A DNA stretch of 9,231 bases from CAIOSQ01 sp044359885 (lineage in GTDB: Bacteria > Pseudomonadota > Alphaproteobacteria > CACIAM-22H2), in NCBI GenBank assembly GCA_044359885.1, contig JBIKLI010000167.1, forward strand, positions 1-9,231, written 5' to 3'. The translations under genes and the position numbers were made by a program. A model generated the notes under the pieces. That model was not told the origin of the DNA and made no database searches. It saw nothing but the letters and a program-made list of their open reading frames with translations. Below, in pieces: positions 6,761-9,231 of this stretch (its first letter is position 1; every line of letters begins with the position of its first letter).

Positions 6761-7729
6761 TCAGCGGCGCCTGGCCTTCGCCTTTGCTTTGGGCCTCGCC
6801 TTTGCTTTGGGCCTCGCCTTTGCTTTGGGCCCCGCCTTCGCCTTCGGTATGGTCCTGGCCTTTGCCTTCGGCGTGGCTTTGAGTTTCGGCTTGGCCTTGG
6901 CCTTGGCCTTGGGCTTCGGCTGTACCCTCGGCTTGGCTTTTGCCTTTGCCTTCGGCTTGACCTTCGTCTTCGGCTTGACCTTCGTCTTCGGCTTGACCTT
7001 CGTCTTCGGTGCCGTGGCGGCCTTCGCGGCCGGCTTGGCCTTGGCCACGGGCTTCGTCGCCGCGAGATGCCTTGCGAAGAAGGCGACCGCCCGCGCACGC
7101 GCCTGTTTTGCGGATCCGGCGTCGAAGCTGCCGCGCGCGTCGCAGTTGAAGCCGTGGCCCGCGGGGTAGACATGGACCTCGACGGACTTGTGACCGGCAG
7201 CGCGGACCTTGTCGACATCGGCCATCGGGATGGCGTGATCCTTCTCGCCGAAATGGAACTGCACAGGGCAGCCGGGCTTCTCGGCCGCGACCGCGCCGAT
7301 GCCGCCGCCGTAATAGGAGACCCCGGCGGCGAACCCCTTCAGCCGGGTGCACGCGACCCAGGCGAGGAACCCGCCCCAGCAATAGCCGACCACGCCGACC
7401 TTGCCGGCCGAGGCCACGGCATCGCGCGCGGCGGCGATGTCGATCAGCGCCGCCTCGGTGGGCGAGGCCTGCTTGTGGCCGAAGCCGCGCTTGATGTCGT
7501 CCTCGCCGTAGCCCAGCTCGATCGACGGCCGGATGCGGTCGAAGAGTGCCGGGACGATCGCGACATAGCCGTCGCGCGCGAAGCCGTCGGCGACGCCGCG
7601 CATATGCGCGTTGACCCCGAAGATCTCCTGGATGACCACCAGCGCGCCCTTGGGCCTGCCCGCGGGCTTCGCGACATAGGCCGTCGTTCCGAAGCCGTCC
7701 GACGTCCGCAGGATGATCGTCTCGCCCAT
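6761..7729 (-). CDS. Dienelactone hydrolase family protein with a long Lys/Ala/Pro C-terminal tail
   Basis: The N-terminal part (about 1-226, numbering from the upstream ATG at 7738) is an alpha/beta hydrolase of the dienelactone hydrolase family. The catalytic triad is C120 in GYCWGG, D167 in GEKDH and H195 in GHGFNC; E38 in IQEIFG matches the glutamate that tunes the cysteine in the classical enzyme. No aromatic-degradation genes are nearby, so the substrate is uncertain. Residues 229-325 form a tail of K, A, P, T, V and R with no acidic or aromatic residue, including three KTKVKP units and three (R/G)PKAKA units, resembling histone H1 or AlgP/PhaF tails. The ATG at 7729 is preferred (322 residues): GGGAG sits nine bases upstream of it, but directly abuts the ATG at 7738. 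It follows ychF on the same strand by 48 bp. Confidence 0.9.
   Translation of the reverse strand: MGETIILRTSDGFGTTAYVAKPAGRPKGALVVIQEIFGVNAHMRGVADGFARDGYVAIVPALFDRIRPSIELGYGEDDIKRGFGHKQASPTEAALIDIAAARDAVASAGKVGVVGYCWGGFLAWVACTRLKGFAAGVSYYGGGIGAVAAEKPGCPVQFHFGEKDHAIPMADVDKVRAAGHKSVEVHVYPAGHGFNCDARGSFDAGSAKQARARAVAFFARHLAATKPVAKAKPAAKAATAPKTKVKPKTKVKPKTKVKPKAKAKAKPRVQPKPKAKAKAKPKLKATPKAKARTIPKAKAGPKAKARPKAKARPKAKAKARRR
6781..6834. repeat. Three tandem 18-bp repeats inside the hydrolase tail
   Basis: The unit cctttgctttgggcctcg occurs at 6781-6798 and 6799-6816 exactly, and at 6817-6834 with one change. Being a multiple of three it keeps frame and encodes, on the minus strand, consecutive (R/G)PKAKA units near the C-terminus. 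Copy number should be prone to slippage. Confidence 0.9.
6951..7004. repeat. Three perfect tandem 18-bp repeats inside the hydrolase tail
   Basis: The unit ttcggcttgaccttcgtc is repeated exactly at 6951-6968, 6969-6986 and 6987-7004. On the minus strand it encodes KTKVKP three times (residues about 246-262). Exact nucleotide identity points to recent duplication by slippage and not to selection on the protein alone. The intervening sequence 6835-6950 is a diverged form of the same Lys/Ala-coding pattern. Confidence 0.92.
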
Positions 7730-7757
7730 GGCTTGCATCTCCCGTGCGAAATTGTGA

Positions 7758-7776
7758 CGGCGCCGACTCGGCGCCG
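7758..7776 (-). terminator. Compact GC hairpin directly after ychF, possible terminator or attenuator
   Basis: CGGCGCCG is present at 7758-7765 and 7769-7776, separated by three bases, giving an 8-bp all-GC stem. On the minus strand it starts one base after the ychF stop codon (7780-7778) and is followed by TCACAATTTC, a weak T-rich stretch. It then leads into the hydrolase ribosome-binding site at 7739-7743. It could end most pth-ychF transcripts or reduce readthrough into the hydrolase. The unit is itself palindromic, so alternative foldings exist. Confidence 0.45.
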
Positions 7777-7777
7777 A

Positions 7778-8878
7778 TCAGACATTGAATCTGAACAGGA
7801 TCACGTCGCCGTCCGCAACCACGTAGTCGCGGCCCTCGACGCGCATCTTGCCGGCCGACTTGGCGCCGGCCTCGCCGCCCAGTGCCACATAGTCGTCGTA
7901 GGCGATCACCTCGGCGGCGATGAAGCCGCGCTCGAAATCCGTATGGATCGCGCCGGCGGCCTCGGGCGCCTTGGCGCCGCGGCGGACCGTCCAGGCGCGG
8001 GCCTCCTTGGGCCCGCAGGTGAAATAGGTGAGCAGGCCCAGCAGGCCGTAGCCGGCGCGGATGACGCGCGCCAGGCCGGGCTCCTCCAGGCCGAGCGAGG
8101 ACAGGAATTCCGCCTGGTCGGCCGGCGCCAGCAGCGACACCTCGGCCTCGATCGCGGCGGAGATGACGACCGCCGAGGCATGCTCCGCCTTCGCCATGTC
8201 GAACACCCGCTGGGAGAGCGCGTTGCCGTCATGCGCCGACCCCTCCTCGACATTGCAGACATAGAGCACGGGCTTGGCGGTCAGCAGCTGGAAGCCCTTG
8301 ACCAGCGCCGCTTCCTCCGGCGACCCGGGGCGCCAGGCGCGGGCGGGCCGGCCTTCGCGCAGCAGCGCCAGGATCGGCTCCATCGCCGCCAGCTGCTGGG
8401 CGCAGTCCTTGTCGCCGGTCCGGGCCCGCTTCTGCAGCGCCGGCACGCGCTTTTCGAGGCTGTCCAGATCGGCCAGCATCAGCTCGGTCTCGACCGTCTC
8501 GCGGTCGCGCAGCGGATCGATCGACCCTTCGACATGGGTGATGTCCCCGTCCTCGAAGCAGCGCAGGACATGGGCGATCGCGTCGACCTCGCGGATATTG
8601 GCGAGGAACTGGTTGCCCAGCCCCTCGCCGCGCGAGGCGCCGCGCACCAGCCCGGCGATGTCGACGAATTCGAGCTGGGTGTTGACGACCCGGGCCGATT
8701 TCGCGATCCCGGCGAGGCGGTCGAGCCGGTCGTCCGGAACCGCCACCCGCCCGACATTGGGCTCGATGGTGCAGAACGGATAATTCGCGGCCTGGGCCGC
8801 GGCGGTCGCGGTCAGGGCGTTGAACAGCGTCGACTTGCCGACATTCGGCAACCCGACGATGCCGCATTGGAAACCCAT
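7778..8878 (-). CDS. ychF: Redox-regulated P-loop ATPase/GTPase YchF (OLA1 family)
   Basis: YchF is a universally conserved Obg-related cytosolic P-loop NTPase that associates with ribosomes and is linked to stress responses. The product has 366 residues, the normal family length. Visible motifs are the Walker A GLPNVGKST (9-17), the switch I segment NYPFCTIEPN (32-41), the G3 motif DIAGL (73-77), and NVEE (209-212) in place of NKxD, the substitution that gives this family its ATP preference. A coiled-coil-forming region at about 125-170 and a C-terminal TGS domain (about 283-365, with FTCGPKEARAWT and GFIAAEVI) complete the architecture. The frame continues upstream, but the ATG at 8878 is right because MGFQCGIVGLPNVGKS is the conserved N-terminus. 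It overlaps the pth stop codon as TGATG, so translation is coupled; pth-ychF is a widely conserved gene order. Confidence 0.97.
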   Translation of the reverse strand: MGFQCGIVGLPNVGKSTLFNALTATAAAQAANYPFCTIEPNVGRVAVPDDRLDRLAGIAKSARVVNTQLEFVDIAGLVRGASRGEGLGNQFLANIREVDAIAHVLRCFEDGDITHVEGSIDPLRDRETVETELMLADLDSLEKRVPALQKRARTGDKDCAQQLAAMEPILALLREGRPARAWRPGSPEEAALVKGFQLLTAKPVLYVCNVEEGSAHDGNALSQRVFDMAKAEHASAVVISAAIEAEVSLLAPADQAEFLSSLGLEEPGLARVIRAGYGLLGLLTYFTCGPKEARAWTVRRGAKAPEAAGAIHTDFERGFIAAEVIAYDDYVALGGEAGAKSAGKMRVEGRDYVVADGDVILFRFNV

Positions 8879-9231
8879 CAGTCCTGATCCTTCCTGTCCG
8901 GTGCCGGCCGCGGCGGCTTCAGCTTGGGCGGCGAGAGCGCCAGGGCGACGCGGCTGGCGAAGCGCGCTTCCTGGCCTGAGAGAAGATCGGGGATCTCCCG
9001 GGCGACGGCGTCGAGCAACGGTTCGAGCCAGGCGCGGTCCGCCCGCGCGAAATCGTGCAGGACATAGCCGGCGACCAGGTCCCGGTCGCCCGGATGCCCG
9101 ATCCCCAGCCTGACGCGCCAATAGGCCTGACCGGCATGCTGGTCGATGGAGCGCAGCCCGTTATGGCCGCCATGCCCGCCGCCGACCTTCACCCGGATCC
9201 GTCCCGGCTCAAGATCGAGTTCGTCGTGCAG
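8878..9231 (-). CDS. pth: Peptidyl-tRNA hydrolase, N-terminal part beyond the window edge
   Basis: Pth releases tRNA from peptidyl-tRNAs dropped by the ribosome. The visible 117 codons are the C-terminal 60% or so of a protein usually 185-205 residues long. They start with LHDELDLEPG, containing the catalytic-site aspartate, followed by GGGHGGHNGLRS, where the histidine and asparagine contact the tRNA and peptide. RVRLGIGHP and DLVAGYVLHDF follow, all typical of bacterial Pth. The N-terminal catalytic histidine and asparagine would lie outside the window. The C-terminus is a proline/lysine-rich tail (SPPKLKPPRPAP). The GTG at 9192 is an internal valine codon and not the start. The stop TGA at 8880-8878 overlaps the ychF start. 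Confidence 0.96.
   Translation of the reverse strand: MHDELDLEPGRIRVKVGGGHGGHNGLRSIDQHAGQAYWRVRLGIGHPGDRDLVAGYVLHDFARADRAWLEPLLDAVAREIPDLLSGQEARFASRVALALSPPKLKPPRPAPDRKDQD

Noticed and set aside
7067..8887. 606-codon open plus-strand frame
   Set aside because: It is antisense to the hydrolase and ychF, both with complete motifs and normal lengths.
8879..9121. N-terminal extension of ychF upstream of 8878
   Set aside because: The upstream part is a shadow of pth. YchF proteins begin just before the GLPNVGKS loop, and the TGATG overlap marks the start.

Overview
The window is about 70% G+C with dense, tightly packed genes. It looks like chromosomal housekeeping and accessory-metabolism DNA from an alphaproteobacterium. 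A Rhodospirillales-like origin is my best guess, based on the style of the CysK, MsrP and MTAP proteins, but the order cannot be fixed by eye. I see no rRNA, tRNA, CRISPR array, transposase, phage gene or integration site.

Layout. Nucleotides 1-753 (+) hold the 3' part of cysK (cysteine synthase A), cut by the window edge. It converges on a minus-strand pair: a DUF2817/M14-like metallopeptidase (1650-2732) followed by a phytanoyl-CoA dioxygenase-family oxygenase (821-1594). A perfect 16-bp-stem hairpin lies between that pair. A 71-bp divergent region separates them from a plus-strand pair: an exported TPR protein (2804-3367) and msrP, the periplasmic molybdopterin methionine-sulfoxide reductase (3402-4394). 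That pair converges on a minus-strand MFS transporter (4536-5771), whose stop codon overlaps the start of a possible 40-residue membrane peptide (4414-4536). A further divergent gap leads to S-methyl-5'-thioadenosine phosphorylase (5843-6745, +). The right end is a minus-strand series: pth (partial, from the window edge), ychF (TGATG overlap with pth), and a dienelactone-hydrolase-family enzyme (6761-7729) with a long lysine/alanine/proline tail encoded by 18-bp repeats.

How the genes fit together. Three genes touch sulfur metabolism (cysK, msrP, MTAP) but lie in separate transcription units, so this is a loose theme and not a demonstrated operon. pth-ychF is a conserved translation-related pair. 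I found no clear undescribed multi-gene system. The items most worth checking are the hairpin that buries the ribosome-binding site of the dioxygenase gene, the coupled 40-codon ORF, the histone-H1-like tail on the hydrolase, and an msrP lying beside a TPR gene with no msrQ next to it.
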